Shown here: positions 36,253 through 48,300 of the stretch, in pieces | Layout: every line of letters begins with the position of its first letter | How positions within the stretch are numbered: the stretch's first letter is position 1 | Assembly (NCBI GenBank): GCA_002105175.1 | Contig: MCGE01000058.1 | Coordinates: forward strand, 1 to 64,000 | DNA length: 64,000 nucleotides | Direction: 5' to 3' | Source of the DNA: Absidia repens | Lineage: Eukaryota > Mucoromycota > Mucoromycetes > Mucorales > Cunninghamellaceae | Made by a program: the position numbers and the translations under genes | The notes under the pieces: generated by a model | Told to the model about the DNA's origin: nothing | Database searches by the model: none | What the model saw: only the letters and a program-made list of their open reading frames with translations

Positions 36253-37353
36253 ATGTGTCAACAAGAGGCAACAACTGTTTTTGAATACTGGCAACATCAT
36301 CGACAACAGCTACAAAATGGATTCCAAGATTTAAGTCGATTAGCTTCTGAATCTTCACCACCGCATTTGCCACCACCATTGGCTATTCCAATTACCAGCA
36401 CTGTCAACGCCATTGCAGACCAGGGACCTCGTGATTACCAATATCAGCAAAGACAACAACCTTCATCAACTGCTTCTGTTTGGGCTTTGGCTCATTCCCC
36501 TGTGATTCCTCTTTCCACGCAACAAGATACTACGCTGATAAACCAATCATTTTATAGTGCATTCACTACTCAGCAAAATTTTACCCATCTTAGGCAATCC
36601 CCTATAGCTACATCATCCACTACCATTAGTCCTTCAAGCAAACTGGAAACAACAGGGGAGCTAGTGACATATCCTCACCAGCAACAAGATCAGCAAAAGT
36701 AAGTGAACAAATTTGTCGGGATTTATGTGCGGATGTCTTTTTTTGGGCGTGCATATTTATGGACATGTGTATATGCAGTGATTCTTGTTCGTTGCATGTG
36801 AATGTAAACCATTCTCACAATAGCCAAGAAAGTGCACCGAGGATTGAAATCATTATTTGCTGTATTTACCAACTATTATTATTATTATTTTTATTATTAT
36901 TTATGTATCTCTTATCACGTCATATCATACCCGTCAGGCGTTCAAGATTCCATACTGTCCTGCAAGGTAAATCACATTAAAAAAAATCATTCGAAACCTC
37001 GTTTTGACCTTTTATTTTCCTTCCCTCTGCTTAGCGATGACGGCTGTGACTCAAAAGACCGAACTCTCGTTGACTTATCTGAATAGAAATCAAACATATG
37101 GCATTCAACTCGTGGATAAGCTAGGCAATGATGGGCTGATTGAAAGTCAATTTACTATTACCTTCCACGATCCCGCTCATCAAAAGGTCGCGCCAAGTTT
37201 TTGGAAATTTTGGATTGGACAACATAATGACCCTGAAAACGCTCGTTCAGTGGACTTGGGTACAGTTTATTCAGATGATCTCCCTCCCCTTCCCCTTTTC
37301 CCCATCCACCCAAAAAAAAAAACCTGCTTCTAACTTTATTATTATTTTTTCTT

Positions 37354-37394
<41 letters not shown>

Positions 37395-38523
37395 TCCTAG
37401 TCAGTCCATTGGTATTTCGAATGTGCGCTATCCTAGTTTTGATCGAATTATTTTCGACTGGCATGGTCGCCATGGTGCCAAATTATTTGTCCGGTTCCAC
37501 TGTCTCTCAACTGATTTCTCAAGGATCAAGGGTGTCAAAGGAATTCCACTGCGTGCATGTATGTCAAGTCAAATCTCTATGGTTAATCATGATCCATTGT
37601 TTCAACGAAATTATGCTGGCTCTTTCCATCCGAACGATATGTATGAAAGTGAAATGAATTATATCGAAAAAAGTTTTTGTAAAGTCAAGCTTTTCCGCGA
37701 CAAGGTAAAAAAAAAAAAAAAAAATAACCTCCCCCACGGTTCCGGCAACCTCTTTTTTTTTTTTTTTTTTTTTTTTTGTTACCTCTGGAATCAAACCCTT
37801 TCTGAATTTATAGGGAGCCGAACGCAAATACAAAGATGATGCCAAACAACTAGGAAAACAGTTTGAAAAGATAGTGCATGGTAAAAAATAAAATAACTTG
37901 TTAATTAATATTTTACCAATATTTTCTCTTCTTTTTATTTAGATGGTGATGCAAGAAAGCATCCAATGTGGCTCATGTACAATCAATCAGTACCTTATAC
38001 GATCTTCAATGAACTTTCTACTGTGGTAAATGAAGCATCTCCGACCACTCTATCCAATGAAAAGACTAGCGACATCAAACAGCCACACCATGCAAAATGC
38101 AAACTCAAGCAACAGCAATCAACTATGTCACATTATCAACGTCACCTACATCACTACCATCCATATATCAAACAGTCTACCACTGCCTCGACTTCTTCTT
38201 CAATTGAAATATTTACTCCTGCTCCTTTGGCCTCTTCTTCCGGGACGGTCATGGTACCAACACAGCTTTATTCAGGTGGCCGCGCTTCCTCGATACCATC
38301 ATCGGCATCATTATCACCACCATCTTCAATTCTCGACAATAATAATGGGTGCCCTACGGCTGTACCTAATCAAAAAAAGTGCTCCTCGTTGATGTCCTTG
38401 GAAGATCCGGATCGATCCAAAGACATGATCTATCGTAATCAACTGTCGTCTTATGCTTATCATCAATATCGGTTTTCACCTGCTCCATCATCATCCCCAG
38501 ATTCATATCATTTGACTGACTGA
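36253..38523 (+). CDS. CP2 / Grainyhead family transcription factor
   Basis: Six exons: 36253-36698, 36938-36966, 37035-37259, 37394-37704, 37814-37880 and 37943-38523, giving 552 residues. The DNA-binding domain runs from about residue 150 to 360. After splicing it reads FHTVLQAMTAVTQ then ELSLTYLNRNQTYGIQL, the signature start of the Grainyhead/LSF domain; then FDWHGRHGAK, FSRIKGVKGIPLRAC and CKVKLFRDKGAERKYKDDAK follow, which match the family core. Flanking regions are Gln/Ser/Thr-rich and probably disordered; no SAM or dimerisation domain is evident at the C-terminus. Fungal members regulate cell-wall remodelling and conidial separation in Neurospora, so a similar role is possible. Exon 2 is a 29 nt microexon needed to complete the domain. 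The intron at 37260-37393 ends in a run of about 30 A residues before AG. Poly(A) signal AATAAAG near 38661. Confidence 0.9.
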
Positions 38524-38928
38524 GGGCATTATCATTGAATATGTATTTACCCCACATTCTTTATTTTACTTTCCCTAATTACATGCTAGTTTATTCCCCA
38601 TCCATTTATCCTTTTGTATTGTGGAAATATATATGTATATGTATATGTAAAAATTATACCAATAAAGACTCATTTTATATTTGACCCCTGTTATGCGTTA
38701 TTTGTGTTTTTGTGTGTGTGTGCGTCCTTGGCATTTATATATTAGTATTGTTATTATTATTATGACAATTCATACAGCGTAGTTCGATGGATGTTGACCA
38801 GGCAATGATGATCAATAAAGGACAGATTAAATTTTAAATACCGTCTTTTTTTTTTTTTTTTTGGTACTTCCACACAAAGCACCGCTCGCTATACGCTTAA
38901 TACCACCTGAACAACAATTACATATTTG
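38524..38928. other. Intergenic between the CP2-like gene and the tail-anchored protein gene
   Basis: It contains the CP2-like 3' UTR and poly(A) signal, a (TG)n-like stretch near 38706-38722, and a poly(T) run (38847-38863). No other feature is seen. Confidence 0.5.
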
Positions 38929-40704
38929 ATGGAAGCTGAATTTGAACGTGCTATGACTCAAGAACCTTTACCAATCCATTTCCGACTATTATATAATTGG
39001 GCCCAAGGCATCGACCAAGATTCCCTTCTTCAACACAAAATCAGTATGTATGCCGCCTTCGAGGCTACCTTGAATCATATCCCAATTTACCGTCTCATCG
39101 ATGCTACACTCGCCTCTACCACGACGGGACTGAATCAAGTGAAACAACAATACCATTACCAACATCAACATCAACAACAGTATCAACATTGGGTATCGGC
39201 GGGACAGTTATGGAAAGCGTGCGGCCTGACGTTAATAGAAGGACTTTTTTTGTTTGAATTGGCAAGCTCTCAATACCATTTGGACTTTCTGCAATCTTCG
39301 TTCCCTTATATTGATATCTGGGTACCCTTGGGTCTGGCGCGATCCATGGCAACGACATTAGGCGTGGCTGATGACCTGGCATGGTTCTTGAACGAGCCTA
39401 CATTAGGCAGGGTGACCTCATCTGATGATGCCGATCGACAGGAAATGGTGCATAATTGGCGTATTATTGGGATTCCTAATACATCGTATTCAACACGGGC
39501 GCTTTTGGATTATACTTTGGTAGCCGGTGAACTTCTTTCCATAAACGACGACGACTACGATGAGCAACAACAGCAAACGACGACGTTGATGACCAGGCAC
39601 CAATACCAACCTGGCATTGTGATGAAGGATCGCGCGGAAACAGGGCTGGTACGATGGCAGGTGTGGGCATATGAACACTTTTTGACTACGCAGAGGGATC
39701 GCCCTTCGCTATTATTTGGGGATGCAGAGACTCATATTCGAAGTGGCGCTGGTGATGGTGGCAGTAGGGGCAGTAGGACCAGCATGCGGAGTAGTGATAG
39801 CATTCGTCGACGACGCAACAACAAACGCTATAGTGGAACGCCAATTCGTGGAAAAGAGGAGGAGGATGACGAATATGAAGCTGAAGACGATCCCGTGCCA
39901 GTGGCTGCGTTATGGGATGTAGTGCAGGGCCTCTTGTGTGATTTACAATCCTTGGAACGACAACAACAACAACAACATGATGATACCGCTACTTCACAGG
40001 ACGAATGCAAGCTACTCAAAGCGTCTCGAGTATTTTCGGACAGTATGTTAATTGGGAACATGCCTTTGAAGTCGAGCTTTTTACGGCAATCACCAGCACT
40101 GCAGCATATATATCTTTCGGTGATGATGGAAAAACTCTACAATACTATGGATGAACTTTCGCTGACGACAGTGAAACAAAGAAAACAGGGTTTGGATATG
40201 CTCTTTACGTCAACACAAGCACCAGCACCACCAATACTACCTCAACAACAGCAGCAGCAACAACAGCAACAACAGCAGCATAAAGGTCCAGCAGCCACAT
40301 CGACTACCACCAGTATATCAACAACAACACAAAGCGAGCGAACAAATACATCTAAAGGCTATCCTCACCATCAACAACAGAGACAACGACCACGTTCATT
40401 TGCAGGTCGATACAACAATAACAACCACTTAACGGCAATGACAACTCCTGCTACCACAAGTCAAATGGATCCTAACATGATGCTGCACGACCGTATGGAT
40501 CTGCTGGAACAGGAAATGTACCGTGTAAAGAAAAAGGCGAAGCGTAAAATGGACGAAAGTGACTTGAAATGGATGGAGCTCCAACATCAACTTATGACCC
40601 TGGATACTTGGAAGCGGAACTTGGAATCAAGGCGAAAAAATGAACGTGCTTGGATGTTTCTGATTATTCTCTTGTTGTCCTTGGTGTTTTGGGTGTTTTC
40701 ATAG
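38929..40704 (+). CDS. Tail-anchored membrane protein of unknown function
   Basis: A single exon of 591 residues starting at the ATG in MEAEFERAMTQEPL. Residues 1-290 look folded (alpha-helical; GLTLIEGLFLFELASSQYH and DIWVPLGLARSMATTLG), interrupted by a His/Gln-rich run. The middle has an acidic EEEDDEYEAEDD stretch, polyQ runs (about 325-330 and 440-452), and Ser/Thr-rich sequence. A coiled coil (about 515-570, MDLLEQEMYRVKKKAKRKM) is followed by a single hydrophobic segment FLIILLLSLVFWVF at the very end, the layout of a C-tail-anchored protein facing the cytosol. I do not recognise the N-terminal domain. The combination resembles organelle-contact or adaptor proteins in outline only. Codon use looks like that of neighbouring genes. 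Confidence 0.8.
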   Translation: MEAEFERAMTQEPLPIHFRLLYNWAQGIDQDSLLQHKISMYAAFEATLNHIPIYRLIDATLASTTTGLNQVKQQYHYQHQHQQQYQHWVSAGQLWKACGLTLIEGLFLFELASSQYHLDFLQSSFPYIDIWVPLGLARSMATTLGVADDLAWFLNEPTLGRVTSSDDADRQEMVHNWRIIGIPNTSYSTRALLDYTLVAGELLSINDDDYDEQQQQTTTLMTRHQYQPGIVMKDRAETGLVRWQVWAYEHFLTTQRDRPSLLFGDAETHIRSGAGDGGSRGSRTSMRSSDSIRRRRNNKRYSGTPIRGKEEEDDEYEAEDDPVPVAALWDVVQGLLCDLQSLERQQQQQHDDTATSQDECKLLKASRVFSDSMLIGNMPLKSSFLRQSPALQHIYLSVMMEKLYNTMDELSLTTVKQRKQGLDMLFTSTQAPAPPILPQQQQQQQQQQQQHKGPAATSTTTSISTTTQSERTNTSKGYPHHQQQRQRPRSFAGRYNNNNHLTAMTTPATTSQMDPNMMLHDRMDLLEQEMYRVKKKAKRKMDESDLKWMELQHQLMTLDTWKRNLESRRKNERAWMFLIILLLSLVFWVFS

Positions 40705-41159
40705 TTAGCTGTAGTATAGTTTTTTTGTTTATAGTTGTACTATTATTATTATTATTATTTATATTATTTATATTATTATTACGTTAACTACACTGTAGCA
40801 TTCAGGGTACTCAGTCCTTCATGACAGCTACATTGGTCAGGACTTTATTATATTTTGTAGTAATAGAAATATTATATGATATTCGCTTTCACTATTTTTT
40901 AATAAATACCATTTTATTTTATCACTCATTTGCATTTTTGCCTTTGCTTGTTTGCCATTGTTATATTTGGGTTTTTGTCTTTATATATATACAGCAGACA
41001 CCAGCAGTAATGATGTCAACGGGAAAACGAACTTGAGGCATTATTGCCAATAATATCATCATTCAAATGTGTGTCGCTATGTTCTATCTACCAAGGCAGC
41101 AGCCTTCTGGTTTCTTTTGTTTTTAGTTGTAAAAAGCTTACTGGAAAAAATCGGGAGCC

Positions 41160-41530
41160 ACCAGAAATGTTTCAAATTCCGCACACCTTTGAATTTTTGC
41201 TCTCTTTCTTTCATTCTTTTTTCTTCCCCATTTCAACTTCTTTGAGGTTGTAGTGATCTTATATTAGTGTCAGGACTAGTTTAGAAGGGTTTCAGCTCAG
41301 GGATTACAAGAAGGATTCAGGACCCACCATTAGTTGGCTTTTTGGAGCTTCCATTAGCTTTAATATAACGTTAGTTGTACACGCATTTGAATGAAATATG
41401 CTCCTTTAATCTACTTCAATAAAAAATGTTCCGTAGTCTCCCCCTTGTTCTATACTGTTGATCCATTTTTACTAGACCCTACATTTTATCATCGCCCCTT
41501 CAGATTAGTGTTTACAGTTGCTTCAAAAAA
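41160..41530 (+). repeat. Family A interspersed repeat, copy A4
   Basis: Plus orientation: AAATGTTTCAAATTCCGCAC, then GAGGTTGTAGTGATCTTA, TAGTGTCAGGACTAGTTTAG, GGGTTTCAGCTCAGGGATTA, CCACCATTAGTTGGCTTTTT and CTTCAATAAAAAATGTTCC. It is the reverse complement of blocks in copies A1-A3. Confidence 0.75.
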
Positions 41531-41564
41531 AAAAAAAAAAAAAAAGATGTTTTATTTTGGTTCC

Positions 41565-41795
41565 TAATAAAATGTATTGCCTTTCTTATACTAGTGTGGC
41601 GATATGTGAGTATGTCAAAATAGAGGATAATGAATACAGTAGAGAATGTGTGCAGAGTGTGACTCGGGGTCTGAATTACGGATTGTCGAATGATCGATTT
41701 GCATGAACAAAGGATACGACAATAGGCGTATATAGAAAAGGATGGACGGATGGATGGATTATATAGGGATACATGTGTTGGTATACAACAAAAAA
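41565..41795 (+). repeat. Family C repeat, copy C2
   Basis: Blocks AAATGTATTGCC, ATACTAGTGTGGCGATATGTG, CGGGGTCTGAATTACGGATT, GAATGATCGATTTGCATGAA and TGTGTTGGTATACAACA match copy C1 at 29165-29405 in order and orientation. Confidence 0.7.
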
Positions 41796-42409
41796 TACCT
41801 ATTTACAGGATTTCTCATGCCCCGTATGCCTTGCACAATATACTAAATCCTTTTTTACAATCTCCCCTTTACATTAGAGTTGACTATTTTTCTATCTTAC
41901 TGTCTTTATCACTCCTCTTCTACGGACCTTTTATTATTGGCATATTTTTAGTATTATTCTTAGTCTTTTTCAGTATTTAAATAAACATTCTATTCATTTA
42001 TCAATAAAGCTGAGTTGTTAATCTCTTATTTTTATATCGAATTTTTATTCAAAGTACTCTGATATCTATGATATCGTATCATTGATTATGTGGATGTATT
42101 TATATCAAATCGACCTGATTATAGTATATTACAGTCAGAATCGTGCCTCGCAGTCCACAGTACCTTCTGCTCGAAATCAACACTACGTTTTCAAAATATG
42201 AGAGGCTATAAAGACATTTGATATCAAATCACTATTTAAAATAAAAACTAGTGCCACTGTACAGATGATATACCTTTAAATAGGATGGGATAGGGGAATA
42301 AGAATTAAATATTTGCAAAGGAATCATTTGCCAATTAAGGAAAACAAAACATTTAGAACCCCGTTCATTTTGCAACAAGTAGAACATTGGAGTCTAACAA
42401 AATATATGA

Positions 42410-42483
42410 GTCTTCGTGGTGTAGTTGGTTATCACGTCTGTCTAACACACAGACGGTCTGCAGTTCGAATCTGCACGAAGACA
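42410..42483 (+). tRNA. tRNA-Val (anticodon AAC), intronless
   Basis: A complete cloverleaf: acceptor GTCTTCG (42410-42416) pairs with CGAAGAC (42476-42482) with discriminator A at 42483. The D arm GTGTAGTTGGTTATCAC matches the A box, the anticodon stem is TCTGT/ACAGA with loop CTAACAC (anticodon AAC), and the T arm TGCAG-TTCGAAT-CTGCA carries the B box. A TTTT run at 42489-42492 is a likely RNA polymerase III terminator. It sits alone in a gene-poor gap. Confidence 0.96.
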
Positions 42484-43444
42484 TCATCTTTTGCTCCCCG
42501 AAGATATTAAACGGCTAAAATATTTGACGAGAGACGACTAATTTTGGATATATAGGATCGTAACTTGTGTTTGCCATTGTTGAGTTTTATTGTTACGGCT
42601 ATTTTTGAGTTGTTATAGATTGTATGTACCAAATATGTTTTGGTTTGTTTGATTTATATAAGCCGAAACGGTGTTGTATTAACCTTTTGTTAATGCTTTT
42701 GTTATATTTTACACCAACTGTATAGTATATAGGTGTATGATTGTTCTTGCTTGAACGGATTTGCAGTAGATTTGTAGCGAGGATCAAAAAATATTTTTCC
42801 CCTGAATCGGAATTTGAAAGGTACTTTTTTGTTTGTCTTGAAAATAAATAGAGAGCACCAAATATATTATTTGATATAAGTAGAAAGTACCAGATATGTT
42901 ATTGGTAATAAACTAAAGAAAAAATAATTTCTTCGAAAATGTCTGGCTATTTATACTAAAATGAAAATAGCGGAGTATGGTGTTCGTCGACAGGATTTTA
43001 GTGTGGCGGGGTATAATAGATGAGGTCGGAGAAGCAGAAGTTGACGATGATGGTGGAATTGCGGCATATTCACGCACCTGTGGCCCAAACCATCAATTCA
43101 CCCATATCAAACAAATTAGTCAAGTCTAGACCGGCGTTGACACAGTTGTAATTGAAATTGTTTTTGTAGGTTTTTCTTTTTTATAGTGTGAAGTTCAAGC
43201 GTTTATAGCATCAAAGACTTGAAAATAACATAGGATTAGACTTGAAAGTACGATGTGATGTATTATTTTCAAAAGTGAGTGTTAGATAAAGTCAAAAAAG
43301 ATAATTAAATAAAATTCAGACTCAGCTGCCAAAAGTTTATGATAAAGGTATTCCAAAAGTCGGCAAAGTTGGATGGTTTTTAAAAAAAGCATGAATAATG
43401 AATTTGTTAAAAAAAAAAAAGGGCCAAGCCAAACCCAAAGGTGA

Positions 43445-44110
43445 AGACGAAAATGTTCAAATCCCGCACCTTGATTTTTTATTTAATTCTACCTTTTTTT
43501 TTTTTTTTGTTCTCTTTCTTTTCAATTTCCTTTTTTTTTTTTCCTTCACCATTCAACTTTTTTGAGGTTATGGTGTACTTAGAATAGTGTCAGGACTAGT
43601 TTAGAAGGGATTTCAGCTCAGGGATTACAAAGATACGTAGGGAAACCTTTTGATTTAGGATTTAGGATTTGGGACCACAAACATTAGTTAGCTTTCTGAA
43701 GCCTTCATTAGCTTAGCTCAGTATTAGTTTGTCCATAGTTCAGGTCCATATTGAATAAAATATGTCCATTTTTTTCATACTTCAATGAGAAATATGTCCC
43801 ATAGTTTCTCTCATGTGTCTTTCTACTTCAATACAAAATATCTACTGTCATGTCACTCGCTATAGATCCTTTAGATTAGTAGACAAATATTGATCATTGT
43901 TGTACTTCAATAAAAAATAACCCTTCCGTCCTTCACATGACTTGCACAGCATATTAGATCCCTTTTTACCATCTTCCATTTAGTTTAGTGTTGGCCATTC
44001 ATCAGATTTCTCATTACTCACCCCATACTAACTACGTCAGATTCTTTGCCCAGGGCTTTAGTTTAATGCTTTATCAACATGCTTCAATAAAACATACTAT
44101 TTTATTGATC
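43445..44110 (+). repeat. Family A interspersed repeat, copy A5
   Basis: The longest plus-oriented copy: ATGTTCAAATCCCGCACC, TTGAGGTTATGGTGTACTTA, TAGTGTCAGGACTAGTTTAG, TTTCAGCTCAGGGATTACAA, AGGGAAACCTTTTGATTTAG, CATTAGTTAGCTTTCTGAAG, then several spaced TACTTCAATRRRAAATA-type motifs (about 43752, 43782, 43828, 43905, 44083), each resembling a poly(A) signal. Confidence 0.75.
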
Positions 44111-44639
44111 ATTAACATCTGTATCTTTAGATAACAAAATATGTTTTTATAACAGATTTTTGTACGTGTCCCTTCTAACTCCTTTCTTCTATATCACTCA
44201 CAATGACTACCTTTCCCTGAGAGCCCAGAGAGTGACTGACAGTCTTAGGTCACTTGATACCAAATGCGACTTCATTATTACTTAATAATTGATCTTGCTG
44301 AACCTAGACGGTGAGATGAGTGCAGCCGCCACCATAAATTATGTTCCTTCTCGAGTCTCCGCGGCTGGTTGGAAGTTCAAAGTCAATTAATATGAAAGAT
44401 GACATTATTACTGCTGTGCCATATAAATCAGTTAAACATGTCCGTGCTGGCAGCCTAGCTTTTCTCGAGAAATATAATGGTCTTCATGAGATTGGGAATA
44501 GTGTACTTATCCAGTTTTTATTTTTATTTTTATTATTATTGTTATTATTATTATTATTATTATTTATATTGTGTATGGTAAATAAAATAAAGTCATCCGC
44601 ACATAAAAAGTTAAACGGAGGCTACTTTGGCCTCAAACG

Positions 44640-44715
44640 GGCATCCACCTGAGCGAAAAACGGCGGGGAGTGAGCGTTTAATCCAATCTCATCAAAATCC
44701 ACACCTCAAAAATAG
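44640..44715 (-). repeat. Family B repeat fragment, reverse orientation
   Basis: The reverse complement reads GAGGTGTGGATTTTGATGAG and then, after ATTGGATT, a CCCCGCCGTTTTTCGC segment, corresponding to the start and CCGCCATTTCGC part of the copy at 27582. Confidence 0.5.
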
Positions 44716-45344
44716 CAAATCTTAGCACACTGTGGATTATCTTTTCTGCTTTGTCTTTGAATTGCATGGAAGCGCAAAGTGGGAGTATCTCGAGCCTTGT
44801 CCGTCTTAAAATGCATTGCGTACAATTTGAATAATGCGTAGCCAATTAATACGCTAACAAAAACTAAGTAGTAACTACAACATTCGTATAGTAAAACTTG
44901 TACTGACCATATATATGATAAAGTACGACTTTAATATACAATAGATAGTATAATTGCCATATAAATACTGTATCTTGTATGGTATAATATAATACATGGT
45001 AACGCAATATCAATATAACAACAAGATCTATACAGAATATAAATACGTAAACGGTAATAAGAATGTTTTATTTGACAGATAACAATTTTCATATTAAAGG
45101 ATTTCATATTTCAGGTATGGGAATTATAATATAAATACTTCACAATACATAATCGCAACATAGTCTTTGTTACAATGTATCACGTTAAGAATAGTAATAA
45201 AAAATGCATGGATACAGAAATGGACATAATAACAATAGTGACATAAGATAAAAGGCAATAAATAACATTCAAAATCAACAGAATATTTTTTTATTAACAT
45301 TTACAATCTACAACAATGATATAGAATAAAACCAATAAAACCAT

Positions 45345-48300
45345 CTATGTATCTAAAAACAGCGTATCTACTGTAATCTGATCTTGTTCAGGAAGATATT
45401 CGCGGATATGTAACAATGCTTCCTTCATCTAAGCAAAATAAAAGTAATTGAGTAAAGAGAAACGTATTCAGCTGATAACGGAAAAGAGGAGTGAAAGGGA
45501 GGGAAAGGAATTACCTGATGATTCAATTGTTCTTGATATTTGTATTCCTGAAAATCAGCAGTGATATTGGGGTCATGACATGTATGCCAAGTAGAAAGGA
45601 TAGCTTGAAAAATCGTTTGAAGGTGGCGACCGTAGAGGGATCGGCGATGAGGAGTGGCCAAAGCAAGACACGCATTGATACGGACCTTGTAGTTTTTGCA
45701 TTTGGTGACTGCATGAATGAGTGCACAGTAGACAGTAGCAGTCCATGTGTATTCCTGTTGCTGCTGTAGTTGTTTTCCATACCGTTCCCCATTTTCATCG
45801 TAATCACTTTGCTGTCCCTGACCTTGATGAAGGAAGCCCATGGGGAAAGCATCGTTTTTCAATATATTGCTCGCTGCATGGCACGCGTTCCATCGGGTCT
45901 ATTTAATAAATAATATAAAACCAAAATCAAAGAGATTAGCATGGTGGGCTAAATATCATTCTTTTGTTTTTGTTGTTACTACCTTCAGTGAACCATTTTC
46001 AATGTTTTTGACCAAACCCACCATGGCATCGCGAAGTAATAACATTCCGTGTCTATCTTGAAAATAGTCAAAAGGTGTGATACGTAGCAAGCTGCCCATA
46101 GCTCGTACTGCATTCGATCGTAGCTATAAAGTATATGTCAAATAAAAAATATGGTTATATCATACTGTTTTGTTTGAGTGTTTGAATAGAAATATCCCTA
46201 CCTTGTCGTTATCTAATGAGGCGGAAGTAGCAGTGCTTAATATTGCCATCCATGTAGGTATTGATACCCATTCCCGTAAATTGAAGTCCTCTGCGTCGCT
46301 GAAAGAAGTAAGTGGAAGGGGGGCGGAGGGGTGAGTATAAATAGAATTAAAGACTTTTTATTTTATTTTTTGATTCATTTACCTTACAATTACCAAAGCA
46401 TCACACAAATTTCCCTGAGCCCAACTAGCCCGTAGGCGAACCAACGTAACACTGTCTTTCATTCGATCGAGAATAGCAGTCGCCATGTCAGAGACAAAAC
46501 AGGTATCTTCACGCAAAGAAGGAAAGAGGACAAAGGCACCAAGCGCACGACAGGCAGCAGCACGTACTTGTGATTCTTCATCTTCAGGTAAAGGTAATAG
46601 CAAAGCCATCGCTAGGCGTTGATATCGAGTCTTTACAATGAAAAGAATATCAAATCGTTAGATATCTATCTGTCTTCATCACACCGCAAGATCATCCAAT
46701 GATCCTTCTCCAAAAACTTACAGGTAATCGTTCAAATACAGCCTTCGCGATACTGGATAAACAATCGCAAGTCAACACCCGCACCGCCGAAATAGTTTCC
46801 ATAGATGCTTGTTGTATATACTTCTCCAGAATAACCATCCACCATTTGGTACATTTTTGCTTGATATAGAATAATAAAATTAGATGTGAGTCAAGGTATC
46901 TCTATCATTTCATTCTCTTGTGTTTTTTTTTTTCTTACCAAGTCTTCAGGATCAGCATGGGATTCATCATGGCAAAAGGGAATCATAGAGGAGGCATAGG
47001 CTTCCACAAATTCGAGGGAGGCTGTGCGTAGTTTTTGTTGGGAAAACGCCGCGTCAAAGGGAGTTTCAATTTGACACCATGCATTACTATGTTGTCACCA
47101 AAAACAGTTACTATCAAGTTACCAATTTTGTATTTCGTTTTTTCTTTTGAGGCTTACAAGATGACATTATCAAAATGGTATTTGGCACAAACAGATAGAA
47201 CATGCCAAGCTTCAGTCTGTACATTTAACGATAGTCCCGCAGTGCCATCCATTGATTTGTTACCGACCAAAGATAAAAGGAGTGGAAGTAAAAGCAAATC
47301 ATCTGTGTTTCTTGTGTCACCAGTATCTTCTTTATGACATGACAAGGATCTATTTGTTGTATTGGGACCAATCATCAAATCTTGAATTTCAGTCGATGCC
47401 CCCGTTGCTGTCACCAAAATGGCCAACGTCTGCAAAATCGTCACCTGAAGGTAATCGCTGGCCTTTTGTTGTTTGTCAATCTTTCCGTCCACTGTTGCTT
47501 CTATTTCATCCTTTTCTTGTTGTTGTTGAGCTGATGATTCCTCGTCGACACCAATGGTACTCCTATCTTCGTCGTTTCTGATCCCACTAATGTTGCTCTT
47601 AGAGTTCCAATGGGATAAGATGCAGTGATAGAATTGTGTTAGGTATCCTGAAGATAAACGGTCGTACGACGTATTTGCCATGACTGCACACATCACCTGT
47701 ATAATAAGAAGGTCATTTTTTTTTGTAAAAAAAAAAATAGTTATTAGCAAGGTTAGATAATCAATTCCCATTTGTTTGAGCTATTTTGTTTACCTTCATG
47801 ATCAAACCCAAAACTTCAATATCAGATTCTTTTGATAAGGCGTACACAAGTCCTAGATGCAAATCATGTAAAATTGAAGCTAGGCGTTCCGACAATGAAG
47901 TGAATGATGATTTCGTATCCCTAGATAGTCATCCAATAAAGATTAGTTTTACTATTTCTCCCCCTGTGTAAAACCATTTACCTTCCAGAAGCCACACTAA
48001 GATATTGCTTTGAACCATCCAACATTGCAATTAGGGTCTGGCAAGCAGCGATTCGGACAGTTACCATAGGATCATAGATTAATAAGGTGATTAATGAATA
48101 AGGTTGATGATCTGACCGTAGAATGGGAGACAACGGGTAAATTGTAGCAGTTGTTGTGGGAGTGATGATATGAGGGGTAGTTGATAGATGTGACGCCAAA
48201 AGATGATTCTTCAAAAATACTGAAAAGGAATCTGGAATGAACTTTTGCCAATGTGGGTATAATGTTTTGGGTTGTGTCTATGTTCAAAGGTATAAGAAAA

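Larger units (their letters stand above)
40705..42409. other. Intergenic, repeat-containing
   Basis: 3' UTR of the tail-anchored gene with a (TTA)n run at about 40738-40775, a family A copy (about 41160-41530), a poly(A) run (41525-41545), and a family C copy (41565-41795). No gene is seen before the tRNA. Confidence 0.6.
42484..45344. other. Gene-poor, repeat-containing gap
   Basis: It holds family A copy A5 (about 43445-44110), a reverse family B fragment (about 44640-44715), and (TTA)n runs at about 44518-44570. The 103-codon open frame at 44341-44652 runs into the microsatellite and is not convincing. The 44900-45340 stretch is AT-rich 3'-flanking DNA of the HEATR6-like gene. No other gene is seen. 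Confidence 0.6.

Noticed and set aside
38804..38912. Possible C/D box snoRNA (ATGATGA and a downstream CTGA)
   Set aside because: No terminal stem, no internal C'/D' boxes, and the spacing is poor; such short motifs occur by chance.
44341..44652. 103-codon open frame beginning MFLLESPRLVG
   Set aside because: It runs through a (TTA)n microsatellite giving poly-Leu; there is no splice structure or recognisable domain.
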